DNA of 64,000 nt, taken from contig NZ_SSSR01000002.1 in NCBI RefSeq assembly GCF_009469695.1, positions 333,357 through 397,356 of the forward strand, read 5' to 3'. The stretch is from Propionivibrio limicola. GTDB lineage: Bacteria; Pseudomonadota; Gammaproteobacteria; Burkholderiales; Rhodocyclaceae. The notes beneath the pieces were generated by a model. The model did not search any database and had not been told where the DNA came from. It was given only the letters and a program-made list of their open reading frames with translations. The position numbers and the translations under genes are program-made. Shown one piece after another: positions 11,376-19,309 of this stretch (position 1 is its first letter; each line of letters starts with the position of its first letter).

Positions 11376-11404
11376 TTGACCGGTAGAGGTGCTGAGCGTA
11401 TACT
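11376..11404 (+). promoter_or_regulatory. Sigma-70-type promoter of the decarboxylase operon
   Basis: TTGACC (11376-11381) and TATACT (11399-11404) are separated by exactly 17 bases, placing transcription start near 11411, about 250 bases before mmdA. It is the best promoter match in the gap. Confidence 0.65.
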
Positions 11405-11454
11405 TCTTCGGTGCCGTAAGACTTCCTGTCCTTTCCGTTGGAATGATGTGTAAT

Positions 11455-11484
11455 GACCGTGTAGCAGATGCTCGGTCTTTTTTT
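11455..11484 (+). terminator. Leader terminator or attenuator upstream of mmdA
   Basis: GACCG and CGGTC (11455-11459 and 11473-11477) close a hairpin with an inner AGC/GCT pairing, followed directly by seven T. It lies about 45 bases downstream of the predicted start of transcription and 180 bases before mmdA, so RNA polymerase would meet it before the genes. It could be an attenuator, or it could end a short leader RNA. Confidence 0.55.
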
Positions 11485-11661
11485 ATTTCCGACAAAATAG
11501 TCCAAGAGTTTCCTGCGGCCATAAAAACGGTGTGGCTGAGGGGGATGTTGCGCAGCTGCACCTTTTTGGGGTCATCGGATGATCGCGCTACAGGCTCGGC
11601 GCTTGGGGGCATCTCCGAGGTTTGCACCACTCAGAAATAAGCCAAGGAGCATTAATCGTTT

Positions 11662-13209
11662 ATGGCAATCCGCAATGAACTTTTAGAAGAGTTGGATGCT
11701 CGCCGCAAGGATGCGTTAGCTTGCGGGGGGCTGGATAAACTCGAGAAACGGCGCCAGAAAGGTCTTCTCTGTGCGCGGGATCGTCTGGATGGACTCTACG
11801 ATTCGGGTTCTTTCCAGGAAGCGGGCATGCACGTCGATCATGATACGACCGGCATGGATCACAAGAAGATGCCGGGTGATGGCGTGGTCACAGGTGTCGG
11901 CAACGTTGATGGGCGTCCGGTTGCGGCGTTTTCCCAAGACTTTACCGTCTCTGGTGGGTCCTTGGGGCGCATGCATGCCAAGAAAATCTGCGATCTCATG
12001 GAGACCGCCTCTAATCTTGGCGTCCCTGTTGTGGCCATCAATGACTCCGGTGGTGCCCGAATCCAGGAAGCCGTGCATTCGCTTTCCGGCTATGGTCAGG
12101 TGTTTTACCGTAACGTAGAGCTGTCGGGTCTTGTTCCTCAGATTGCGATTATTGCCGGCCCGTGCGCAGGTGGTGCTGCATACAGTCCCGCGCTGATGGA
12201 TTTTCTCATCATGACCCGCAAGGGCGCGCAGATGTTCATCTGCGGTCCCGATGTCATTAAGGCGGCTACGGGCCAGGAAGCGCCGATCGAAATGTTTGGT
12301 ACCGCCGATGCCCACGCCTCGGTAAGCGGGAACATCCATTTCATCGCTAATGACGATAAGCATGCCCTTGAAATTACGCGCAAGCTTTTGTCGTTCCTGC
12401 CGCTCAATAACATGCAGGATCCTCCCCACCGTATTCCGAGTGCCGTGAACGTGGCAGCGGACGACGGCATGAACGCGCTTGTTCCCGAAGATATCAAGAA
12501 TCCGCTTGACGTTTCGAAAGTCATCGCGCGCTTGGTCGATGGCGGCGACTTCCTGGAAGTTCAGCGTGATTTCGCCAAGAACATCATCGTTGGCTTCGGT
12601 CGCATTGATGGAATGGTCGTCGGTATCATCGCCAACCAGCCGATGGTCAAGGCTGGCACGCTTGATGTGGACTCGTCCGACAAAGGTGCGCGCTTCATCC
12701 GCTTCTGCAACGCCTTCAATATTCCGCTCGTTACTTTGGTCGATATTCCCGGCTTCATGCCGGGTCTCGCGCAGGAACGGGGTGGCATCATCCGTCATGG
12801 CGCTAAGATGCTGTTCTCCTATGCGGCAGCGACTGTGCCGAAGATCACCGTCATCCTGCGCAAAGCTTATGGTGGCGCGTACCTGGCGATGTGTTCGAAG
12901 GACATGGGAGCGGACTTCGTTTTCGCTTGGCCGACGGCGGAAATTGCCGTTATGGGCGCTGAAGGCGCGGTTCGCGTGATCTACAAGAAGGAGATCGAGG
13001 CGGCCGAGGATCCAAAAGCGAAAGAAGCCGAGCTCATTGCGATGTACCGCAAGGAATTTGCGTCACCGTACCAAGCGGCCGAGCATGGCATGATCACCGA
13101 CGTGATTGCGCCGTCCGAGACGCGGTCGCGCGTGTCGTTGGCATTGCGTATTTCGCTGACCAAGCGTTTGACGCGGCCGCCCAAGAAGCACGGGTTGATT
13201 CCGCTATGA
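11662..13209 (+). CDS. mmdA: Methylmalonyl-CoA decarboxylase alpha subunit (carboxyltransferase)
   Basis: Encodes 515 residues of the acyl-CoA carboxyltransferase family. In the decarboxylase it moves CO2 from methylmalonyl-CoA to the biotin of the gamma subunit. Two crotonase-like halves are visible, with oxyanion-loop signatures GPCAGGAAYSPALMDF (about residue 171) and GGAYLAMCSKDMGADF (about residue 412). By family alone it could be a propionyl-CoA carboxylase beta chain (PccB). The adjacent membrane subunit and biotin carrier, and the absence of a biotin carboxylase, favour the Na+-pumping decarboxylase. Glutaconyl-CoA is a less likely substrate. AAGGAG lies rather far upstream (12 bases). 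Its stop overlaps the next ATG. Confidence 0.9.
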   Translation: MAIRNELLEELDARRKDALACGGLDKLEKRRQKGLLCARDRLDGLYDSGSFQEAGMHVDHDTTGMDHKKMPGDGVVTGVGNVDGRPVAAFSQDFTVSGGSLGRMHAKKICDLMETASNLGVPVVAINDSGGARIQEAVHSLSGYGQVFYRNVELSGLVPQIAIIAGPCAGGAAYSPALMDFLIMTRKGAQMFICGPDVIKAATGQEAPIEMFGTADAHASVSGNIHFIANDDKHALEITRKLLSFLPLNNMQDPPHRIPSAVNVAADDGMNALVPEDIKNPLDVSKVIARLVDGGDFLEVQRDFAKNIIVGFGRIDGMVVGIIANQPMVKAGTLDVDSSDKGARFIRFCNAFNIPLVTLVDIPGFMPGLAQERGGIIRHGAKMLFSYAAATVPKITVILRKAYGGAYLAMCSKDMGADFVFAWPTAEIAVMGAEGAVRVIYKKEIEAAEDPKAKEAELIAMYRKEFASPYQAAEHGMITDVIAPSETRSRVSLALRISLTKRLTRPPKKHGLIPL

Positions 13210-13523
13210 CCGGCAATAACAGCGTTATGGCCGTTATTGCGGCAAACGACGCGGCTGCTCCGAGCGGGATGGACATTTCACCAGTTCAGAATTCTGCGCA
13301 AGAAAACACGCAAACGATGACTGATGCGGTGATGGAGGTTCAGGCAAAGGGCGGCTTCTCGGCCAAGCCAACAATGGGGGAACTTATTGAGTTCCAGGTC
13401 ACCGGCTTGCTGGTGGTGTTCGTCGTCCTCGGCGGTATCACCCTCGTTTGCAACCTGATGGCCCGGATCCTCAAAGCCGTTGTTCCCGATCTTTACCACG
13501 TTAAATCCAAGAAAGCACTATGA
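13206..13523 (+). CDS. OadG/MmdD-like small membrane subunit, first copy
   Basis: Encodes 105 residues. An acidic, probably disordered N-terminus of about 50 residues precedes one transmembrane helix (about 70-95, LLVVFVVLGGITLVC) with the conserved GEL-EFQ-TG lead-in of the delta/gamma subunit that anchors decarboxylase subunits to the membrane. It ends soon after the helix with a short Lys-rich tail and lacks the Ala/Pro linker and C-terminal domain of the second copy. It overlaps mmdA and the next gene by 4 bases each. About 40 of 50 residues around the helix match the second copy, so the pair arose by duplication. Confidence 0.85.
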   Translation: MTGNNSVMAVIAANDAAAPSGMDISPVQNSAQENTQTMTDAVMEVQAKGGFSAKPTMGELIEFQVTGLLVVFVVLGGITLVCNLMARILKAVVPDLYHVKSKKAL

Positions 13524-14074
13524 GCCAACATGATTCAAATGCGGCAACGACCGCGTCGGCCAAGGGCGTTGAGCCGGCAGTGAAGGACCTCGCTGTGCCA
13601 CAGGACGCTGCGCAAGCAGGTGCGCAGAAGACCGAGGCGATGGTGGTCGAGGTGCCGGGTAAGGGGAAAGGCGGTTTCTCAGAAAAGCCGACGATGGGGG
13701 AGTTGGTAGAGTTCCAGCTCACCGGCCTGTTGGTGGTATTCGTCGTCCTCGGCGGTATCACCCTCGTTTGCACTCTGATCGCCCGTATCCTTCAGGTCGT
13801 TGCGCCTGACCAGTTCCACGGTAGGTCGAAGCCTGCTGCTGCGCCGGCTAAGCCGGCAGCACCGGCCAAGCCCGTTGCGCACGCCGCACCGGCTGCGACG
13901 AAGACCATTCATCCGGGACTCTCTGATGAGAAGCTGGTAGCCATTCTGGCGGCTGCAACACATGAAACACTCGGTAAGTCTGCAACCATCGTCATGTTCC
14001 GTCCGATCGACAGCATGGATTGGACGTGGTCTCTACAGGGTCGCGTTGGACTCCATACCTCACACAAAGTCTAA
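13520..14074 (+). CDS. mmdD: Methylmalonyl-CoA decarboxylase delta subunit, second OadG/MmdD-like copy
   Basis: Encodes 184 residues with the full delta-subunit layout: a soluble N-terminus, a GGFSEKPTMGEL lead-in, a membrane helix at about 70-95, an Ala/Pro-rich linker (about 98-125) and a C-terminal domain (about 130-184) with SDEKLVAILAAA and WSLQGRVGLHTSHKV, the kind of segment that binds the carboxyltransferase. It probably holds the complex together at the membrane. It overlaps the first copy by 4 bases. The DNA over the helix is nearly identical in both copies. Confidence 0.87.
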   Translation: MSQHDSNAATTASAKGVEPAVKDLAVPQDAAQAGAQKTEAMVVEVPGKGKGGFSEKPTMGELVEFQLTGLLVVFVVLGGITLVCTLIARILQVVAPDQFHGRSKPAAAPAKPAAPAKPVAHAAPAATKTIHPGLSDEKLVAILAAATHETLGKSATIVMFRPIDSMDWTWSLQGRVGLHTSHKV

Positions 14075-14109
14075 GTGCCGTTTTTAGTTACGCAAAAAAG
14101 GAATTTATT

Positions 14110-14502
14110 ATGAAGATGCTCAAGATCACCCTGGAAGGCAAGACGTACGAAGTTGGCGTTGAAGTTGTTGAAGGCGGCGTTGCCCCCGTCGCCGCGCCTG
14201 TTCAAGCTGCGCCGGCTGTTGCCGTTGCTGCACCTGTCGCGGCCCCCGCCCCGGCTCCCGCGCCTGCACCTGTTGCCGCCGCCGCAGGTGGTCAGTCTGT
14301 TATCAGCCCGATGCCGGGCGTGGTCATGAAGGTTCGCGTTGCCGTCGGCCAACAAGTCGCCAAGGATGAGGAAGTCATCATTCTCGAAGCCATGAAGATG
14401 GAATCGCCGATCTGCGCGCCCTGTGCTGGTACGGTTGCCTCGATCCAGGTCAAGGAAGGCGATGCCGTCACCGAAGGCCAAATCCTGATCCAACTGAGCT
14501 GA
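14110..14502 (+). CDS. mmdC: Biotin carrier (gamma) subunit of methylmalonyl-CoA decarboxylase
   Basis: Encodes 130 residues. A short N-terminal segment ([11 protein letters not shown]) and a flexible Ala/Pro/Val linker (about 25-62) lead to a biotinyl domain (about 63-130) with the canonical EAMKMES motif, whose Lys (about residue 97) would carry biotin. It shuttles CO2 from the alpha subunit to the membrane beta subunit. I chose the ATG at 14110 because AAGGA lies about 8 bases upstream and the protein starts like other MmdC/OadA carrier domains. It ends 7 bases before mmdB. Confidence 0.94.
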   Translation: MKMLKITLEGKTYEVGVEVVEGGVAPVAAPVQAAPAVAVAAPVAAPAPAPAPAPVAAAAGGQSVISPMPGVVMKVRVAVGQQVAKDEEVIILEAMKMESPICAPCAGTVASIQVKEGDAVTEGQILIQLS

Positions 14503-14509
14503 GGAAACC

Positions 14510-15676
14510 ATGTCTGGAATCATTGAGCAATTCATGCTGATGATGACCCAGTCGACCGGGTTCTCTCAGATTACCGGCGGCATGGTCATCATGTGGGCAG
14601 TCTGCGCTGTCCTTTTTTATCTCGCCATCGTGAAGGAATACGAGCCTCTGCTGTTGCTGCCGATCACCTTCGGTGCATTGCTGGCGAATATCCCGACCAT
14701 GGGCGTGTTGAACGAGCCGTATGTTGACAACCTCGTTCATGTGCCGGGTGGGTTGTATTACTACATTTCGCAAGGTATTCATCTTGAGTTGTTTCCGCCA
14801 ATTATCTTCTTGGGTGTTGGCGCTCTGACGGATTTCGGTCCGCTGATCGCTAATCCGCGCACCCTGTTGTTGGGGGCGGCGGCGCAGCTTGGTATTTTCG
14901 CGACAATGTTTGCTGCGGTGATGAGTGGCGTGTTCACGCCGGGAGAGGGCGCGTCCATCGGTATTATCGGGGGCGCTGATGGTCCGACCTCGATCTTTAC
15001 CGCCAACAAATTGGCTCCTCATCTGATTGGTCCGATCGCTGTTGCAGCTTATACCTACATGTCGCTGGTGCCGCTGATTCAGCCACCGATCATGAAGTGG
15101 CTGACGACGGATGCCGAGCGTGTTATCCGGATGAAGACGCTGCGCCCCGTCGGCAAGCTTGAGCGAATCGTGTTTGCTATCGTGGTCATGGTAGTTGTGA
15201 TTCTCGTCGTTCCCCCTGCATCGGCGCTGGTAGCGATGTTGATGCTTGGTAACATCATGCGCGAATCGGGGGTGGTCGAGCGTTTGACGAAGGCTTCGCA
15301 GAACGAGATCATCAACATCGTAACGATCTTCCTCGGAACGTCAGTGGGCTTGACGATGGGTGCCGAGAACTTCCTGCAGACCAAGACGCTGTTGATTATC
15401 GCCATGGGCGTTATCGCGTTTGGCGTGTCGACTGCCGGTGGTGTGCTTCTGGCAAAAGCGATGAACAAGCTGTCGCCCAACAATCCGATTAACCCGCTCA
15501 TCGGGTCGGCTGGCGTTTCTGCAGTTCCGATGGCAGCGCGGGTATCACAAGTGGTTGGTGCCGAATACGATAAGCAAAACTTCCTGCTGATGCATGCCAT
15601 GGGGCCGAATGTGGCCGGGGTTATCGGTACGGCGGTTTGCGCTGGTTACTTTATTTCCCGCTTGGGCGGTTTCTAA
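14510..15676 (+). CDS. mmdB: Na+-translocating decarboxylase beta subunit
   Basis: Encodes 388 residues, a polytopic inner-membrane protein that decarboxylates carboxybiotin and couples this to Na+ export. About nine to eleven hydrophobic segments are visible. The conserved [12 protein letters not shown] (about residue 155), equivalent to the Asp-containing loop of OadB, is intact, as are [14 protein letters not shown] and the C-terminal [13 protein letters not shown]. The family cannot tell methylmalonyl-CoA from oxaloacetate or glutaconyl-CoA systems; the alpha subunit sets the specificity. GAGG lies upstream of the ATG. It ends at a strong bidirectional terminator. Confidence 0.93.
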   Translation: MSGIIEQFMLMMTQSTGFSQITGGMVIMWAVCAVLFYLAIVKEYEPLLLLPITFGALLANIPTMGVLNEPYVDNLVHVPGGLYYYISQGIHLELFPPIIFLGVGALTDFGPLIANPRTLLLGAAAQLGIFATMFAAVMSGVFTPGEGASIGIIGGADGPTSIFTANKLAPHLIGPIAVAAYTYMSLVPLIQPPIMKWLTTDAERVIRMKTLRPVGKLERIVFAIVVMVVVILVVPPASALVAMLMLGNIMRESGVVERLTKASQNEIINIVTIFLGTSVGLTMGAENFLQTKTLLIIAMGVIAFGVSTAGGVLLAKAMNKLSPNNPINPLIGSAGVSAVPMAARVSQVVGAEYDKQNFLLMHAMGPNVAGVIGTAVCAGYFISRLGGF

Positions 15677-15701
15677 TAAAGTAAATTCGGTTCATCCGGT
15701 A

Positions 15702-15735
15702 AAAAAGGGGACTGTCGAAAGACAGTCCCCTTTTT
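15702..15735. terminator. Bidirectional terminator between mmdB and cysN
   Basis: A perfect 10-bp stem (15707-15716 with 15721-15730) around a GAAA tetraloop is flanked by an A run and a T run, so it can work on both strands. It separates the converging decarboxylase and sulfate-assimilation operons. Confidence 0.92.
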
Positions 15736-15752
15736 GTTTGCGGAGAACCGGG

Positions 15753-17033
15753 TCAGAGGATCATGCCGGCGCCTACCGTGTTGTTTGTCGATTCATCAAT
15801 GACGATGAACGCGCCCGTACTTCTGTTCTGGGCATATGGATCAACGAAAATCGGCTGAGCGAGTTTTAAGCTGACCTTGGCAATATCGTTCATTACGAGT
15901 TTCTCGGCAGTCTGTTTTCCCAGTGCATTGATATCCATGCGGAAATCAATGCCGGCAAGCATGGCCTTGCTGTCGCGCGTGGTGTGCCGGATCAGGTACT
16001 TGCGACGCGGGTCGAGCGGAGTTTCCGAGAGCCAGCAGAGCATGGCGTCGATGTGCTTGGTGACGGTCGGCAGCTCGCCGCTTTTGACAATCATGTCGCC
16101 GCGCGAGATGTCGATCTCGTCTTCCAGAAGAAGGGTGATCGATTGTTCGGCAAAGGCTTCGGGGAGCGAGTCGTCGAGCAGACGGATGTCCTTGACGCGC
16201 GATTCGAGGCCGGAAGGGAGGACGGTAATTGCATCGCCGATGGCAATGCGGCCCGATTCGACACGCCCCATGAAGCCGCGATAATCGTGCAGTTCCGGGT
16301 TGGCTGAGTCCTGCGGACGGCAGACGTATTGCACGGGAAAGCGGAAGTCTTCGGCGTGTTCGATGTGCGACGTGTTCGCCGTCTCCAGCAGTTCGAGCAG
16401 CGTCGGCCCTTGGTACCAGTCGAGCTGGTCGCCGCGTTCGACGACCATGTCGCCATTCAAGGCGGACATCGGAATGAAATGAACGTCCTCGATACCAAGC
16501 TTGGCCGCAAATTCAAGATAGTCGGCCATGATCTTGTCGAAAACGTCTTTTGAATAATCGACGAGATCCATCTTGTTAACGGCGACGACGAGGTGCGGGA
16601 TATTCACCAGGTGCGTCAGGTACGAGTGGCGGCGCGTCTGCGTCAGCACGCCCTTGCGCGCGTCGATCAAGATGACCGCGAGATCGGCGGTCGAGGCGGC
16701 GGTGACCATGTTGCGCGTATATTGCTCGTGGCCGGGCGCGTCGGCGATGATGTACTTGCGTGTGCCGGTAGTGAAGTAGCGGTAGGCGACGTCGATGGTG
16801 ATGCCTTGTTCGCGCTCGGCCTGCAGGCCGTCGGTGAGCAGCGAGAGGTCGACGGCTTCCATACCGCGCTTTTTCGATGTTTTTTCGATGGCGGTGAGCG
16901 TGTCGGCGAGGATCGCCTTGGTGTCATAGAGCAGACGCCCGATCAACGTGCTTTTCCCGTCATCGACGCTGCCGCAGGTGAGGAAGCGCAACAGGCCGTG
17001 GTCGATCGTTGCTGTCGTATTGGTCGTAGTCAT
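15753..17033 (-). CDS. cysN: Sulfate adenylyltransferase GTPase subunit CysN
   Basis: Encodes 426 residues, an EF-Tu-like GTPase whose hydrolysis drives formation of adenylylsulfate by CysD. The G1 loop GSVDDGKST is near residue 17, then DAPGHEQY (G3) and NKMDLVD (G4), then two beta-barrel domains. It ends at about the normal CysN core and carries no fused APS kinase, which agrees with an APS-type reductase upstream that needs no PAPS. The ATG overlaps the cysD stop by one base, so the two are coupled. It is the last gene before a shared terminator. Confidence 0.96.
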   Translation of the reverse strand: MTTTNTTATIDHGLLRFLTCGSVDDGKSTLIGRLLYDTKAILADTLTAIEKTSKKRGMEAVDLSLLTDGLQAEREQGITIDVAYRYFTTGTRKYIIADAPGHEQYTRNMVTAASTADLAVILIDARKGVLTQTRRHSYLTHLVNIPHLVVAVNKMDLVDYSKDVFDKIMADYLEFAAKLGIEDVHFIPMSALNGDMVVERGDQLDWYQGPTLLELLETANTSHIEHAEDFRFPVQYVCRPQDSANPELHDYRGFMGRVESGRIAIGDAITVLPSGLESRVKDIRLLDDSLPEAFAEQSITLLLEDEIDISRGDMIVKSGELPTVTKHIDAMLCWLSETPLDPRRKYLIRHTTRDSKAMLAGIDFRMDINALGKQTAEKLVMNDIAKVSLKLAQPIFVDPYAQNRSTGAFIVIDESTNNTVGAGMIL

Positions 17034-17947
17034 CAGAAGTAACCTTCCTTCTTGCGTTGTTCCATGGAGGCCTCGGACGTTTGGTCGTCGAGGCGCGTCG
17101 CGCCCCGCTCGGTAATCGTCGTCGTGGCCGTTTCGGCAATGATTTTTTCGATTGTATCGGCGTCGGAGAGAACAGGCGCCGTGCAGGTGATGTCGCCGAC
17201 GGTGCGGAAACGGACGAGCATCTCTTCGATCTTCTCGTCCGGCCGGGCGGGAGTAACGTCGGTGACCGGTTGCAACCCGCCGTTGCGGACGACGATCGGC
17301 CGCGTGTGGGCGTAATAGATCGACGGCAGTTCGAGCTTTTCGCGCTCGATGTATTGCCAGACGTCGAACTCGGTCCAGTTCGAGATCGGGAAGACGCGGA
17401 TGTTCTCACCTTTGAAGCTGCGGGCGTTATAGAGATCCCACAACTCCGGCCGCTGATTCTTCGGATCCCATTGGCCGAACTCGTCGCGGAACGAGAAGAT
17501 GCGTTCCTTGGCGCGTGCTTTCTCCTCGTCGCGCCGGGCGCCGCCGAGGCAGGCGTCGAAGCCGAATTCCTCGATCGCTTCAAGCAGCGTCACCGACTGG
17601 TGCTTGTTGCGCGATTCGTCCGGCGATTTCAGCACGACGGTGCCGCGTTTCATCGACTCTTCAACCGAGCGCACGATCAGGCGCTCGCCGAGTTCGGCGG
17701 CGCGCTTGTCGCGGAAATCGGTGACTTCCTTGTAGTTGTGACCGGTGTCGATGTGCATCAGGGGGAAGGGGAACTTGCCGGGGCGGAACGCCTTTTCGGC
17801 GATGCGCAGCATGCAGATCGAATCCTTGCCGCCCGAGAAGAGCAGCACCGGATTGCTGCACTGACCGGCGACCTCGCGCATGATGTGGATGGCTTCCGAT
17901 TCGAGCCAGTCGAGGTGCGACAGTGTTTGTTTCGTTGTAGTCGTCAT
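17033..17947 (-). CDS. cysD: Sulfate adenylyltransferase catalytic subunit CysD
   Basis: Encodes 304 residues, the PP-loop ATP pyrophosphatase that joins sulfate to AMP. The signature LFSGGKDSICML is near residue 33, with GGARRDEEKARAKER and QWDPKNQRPELW further on. The start is the ATG at 17947 (MTTTTKQ); the open frame continues upstream only because it reads through the palindromic repeat at 17968-18057 and is not protein-coding there. A short AGG-containing ribosome site lies between the repeat and the start. Confidence 0.96.
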   Translation of the reverse strand: MTTTTKQTLSHLDWLESEAIHIMREVAGQCSNPVLLFSGGKDSICMLRIAEKAFRPGKFPFPLMHIDTGHNYKEVTDFRDKRAAELGERLIVRSVEESMKRGTVVLKSPDESRNKHQSVTLLEAIEEFGFDACLGGARRDEEKARAKERIFSFRDEFGQWDPKNQRPELWDLYNARSFKGENIRVFPISNWTEFDVWQYIEREKLELPSIYYAHTRPIVVRNGGLQPVTDVTPARPDEKIEEMLVRFRTVGDITCTAPVLSDADTIEKIIAETATTTITERGATRLDDQTSEASMEQRKKEGYF

Positions 17948-17967
17948 TTTTTTGAACCTAAAAGATA

Positions 17968-18057
17968 AACCACCAAGACGCCAAGGACACCAAGTTGCAC
18001 CAAGAAAAACAGGGGGATCACTTGGTGATCCTTTGTGTTCTTTGTGTCTTGGTGGTT
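17968..18057. repeat. Palindromic pentamer repeat R1, between cysH and cysD
   Basis: The left arm has four CCAAG units separated by 3, 4 and 5 bases (spacers ACG, GACA, TTGCA). After a loop of about 15 bases the right arm has CTTGG/CTTTG units separated by 5, 4 and 3. The outer 12 bases, AACCACCAAGAC and GTCTTGGTGGTT, are perfectly complementary. It abuts the cysH stop codon and ends 20 bases before the cysD start. Related copies lie at about 27.67, 30.75, 32.56 and 34.39 kb. Confidence 0.9.
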
Positions 18058-18782
18058 CAGATTTTCTTAATGTGCAGTCCGCATTCCTTCGTTTCCGGAT
18101 TCTCCCACCACCAGCGGCCGGAGCGGACATCTTCGCCAACGGTAACGGATCGGGTGCAGGGAGCGCAGCCGATGCTCGGGTAGAACTTGTCATGCAGGAC
18201 GTTGTACGGCACGTTGTGCAGCTTGATGTAAGTCCATACCTCGCGCTCGGTCCAGTCGGCGAGCGGATTGAATTTTTCCAGCCCGTTCGTTTCGTCGTAG
18301 ATCTGCACCGGCAAACCGCCGCGCGTGGCCGATTGCTGGGCGCGCATGCCGGTGATCCAGGCTTTCTTGCCGGCGAGGGCGCGTTGCAGCGGCTCGACCT
18401 TGCGGATATGGCAGCAGCCCTTGCGCAGGTCGACCGATTCGTAGAAGGCGTTGATGCCGTGCTCGCGGGTGTAGGCTTCGATCAGGTCGTGACGCGGATA
18501 GAAAAGTTTCAGCGTCAGTCCGTAGTGTTTCCTGACTTCGGCGATCAAATCGTAGGTTTCCGGCGGCAGACGGCCGGTATCGAGCGAAAAGTTCTCGATG
18601 TCGAACTTCTCGGACTGGATGATGTCGGTCAGGACCATGTCTTCGGCGCTGAGACTGTTGGCCAGTGCGGCCGGCGAAAAGTCGCTGGCGATCCTGCGCA
18701 GCAGGGCGCGAACCTGTTCGGTCTTGGCGGCGACGGAGTCAAGCAGCGCTTGATCGTCGGGTTTGGCGAGTTTGATGCCCAC
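18057..18782 (-). CDS. cysH: Assimilatory adenylylsulfate (APS) reductase CysH
   Basis: Encodes 241 residues and reduces adenylylsulfate to sulfite with thioredoxin or glutaredoxin. The nucleotide-binding SLDTGRLPPETY is near residue 66. The two Cys pairs KGCCHIRK and GCAPC mark the [4Fe-4S] APS-type enzyme rather than the cluster-free PAPS reductase of enterobacteria. The C-terminal ECGLH carries the catalytic Cys. The stop codon touches repeat R1. It lies 20 bases after the DUF934 gene in the cys operon. Confidence 0.95.
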   Translation of the reverse strand: MGIKLAKPDDQALLDSVAAKTEQVRALLRRIASDFSPAALANSLSAEDMVLTDIIQSEKFDIENFSLDTGRLPPETYDLIAEVRKHYGLTLKLFYPRHDLIEAYTREHGINAFYESVDLRKGCCHIRKVEPLQRALAGKKAWITGMRAQQSATRGGLPVQIYDETNGLEKFNPLADWTEREVWTYIKLHNVPYNVLHDKFYPSIGCAPCTRSVTVGEDVRSGRWWWENPETKECGLHIKKI

Positions 18783-18802
18783 TCTGTTTCTCCTGCAATA
18801 AC

Positions 18803-19309
18803 TCAGGCCGCGCGGCGGCGGAACAACGGTTGCGGCTGATCGACCGCGGCCTGATAGGTTTCGCTGAAATCGTTGAGGCCGGCGAGAGCGGCGGCGATGT
18901 CCTTGTCGGCGCGGACGGCGTAGGCGTCGAAGCCGCAGCGCTTCATGAAAAATAGCTGGTCGTGCAGCACATCGCCGATGGCGCGCAGTTCGCCCGTGTA
19001 GCCATAGCGTTCGCGCAGCAGGCGCGCCGTCGAGTAGCCGCGACCGTCGGCAAATTTCGGGAAATTGACGGCGACGACGGCGAAATGGGCAAGATCGCCG
19101 GCGATGGCTTCCGGACCTTCGGCGCTGTCGAGCCAGACGCCAATCGGTGCGCCAAGCGCAAGGATTTCGTCCTTGCGTGCCTGCCAGACGGCGAGCGGCA
19201 GCAACTGGTTGGCACCGAACGTCACGGCATCAGCCGTTTCACCCTCCGCCAATTTGACGACTTGCCAGGCATCTTCGACGATCTGGCCGTTCTTGATGAT
19301 CTTAGACAT
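18803..19309 (-). CDS. DUF934 family protein of the sulfite reductase operon
   Basis: Encodes 168 residues of the DUF934 family, regularly found next to one-subunit ferredoxin-type nitrite/sulfite reductases in proteobacteria and sometimes labelled an oxidoreductase accessory protein. No cofactor motif or membrane segment is visible. The FADGRGYSTARLLRERYGY segment near residue 82 is the family hallmark. The ATG at 19309 (MSKIIKNG) overlaps the sulfite reductase stop by 8 bases, so the two are translated together. A role in delivering electrons or assembling the reductase is plausible but not proven. Confidence 0.9.
   Translation of the reverse strand: MSKIIKNGQIVEDAWQVVKLAEGETADAVTFGANQLLPLAVWQARKDEILALGAPIGVWLDSAEGPEAIAGDLAHFAVVAVNFPKFADGRGYSTARLLRERYGYTGELRAIGDVLHDQLFFMKRCGFDAYAVRADKDIAAALAGLNDFSETYQAAVDQPQPLFRRRAA

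Noticed and set aside
11389..11640. Open frames on both strands in the decarboxylase leader
   Set aside because: Codon use is poor, there is no ribosome site, and they cover the leader hairpin; treated as leader RNA, not protein.
11662..13209. Reading mmdA as propionyl-CoA carboxylase beta (pccB)
   Set aside because: There is no biotin carboxylase subunit, and the next genes are the membrane and carrier subunits of a Na+-pumping decarboxylase.
17057..17968. A 303-codon plus-strand frame opposite cysD
   Set aside because: It is antisense to cysD and runs into repeat R1 at its end; no protein features.
17968..18057. Protein extension of CysD through the repeat
   Set aside because: The frame is open only by chance; the added residues are the translated palindrome and are absent from the CysD family.
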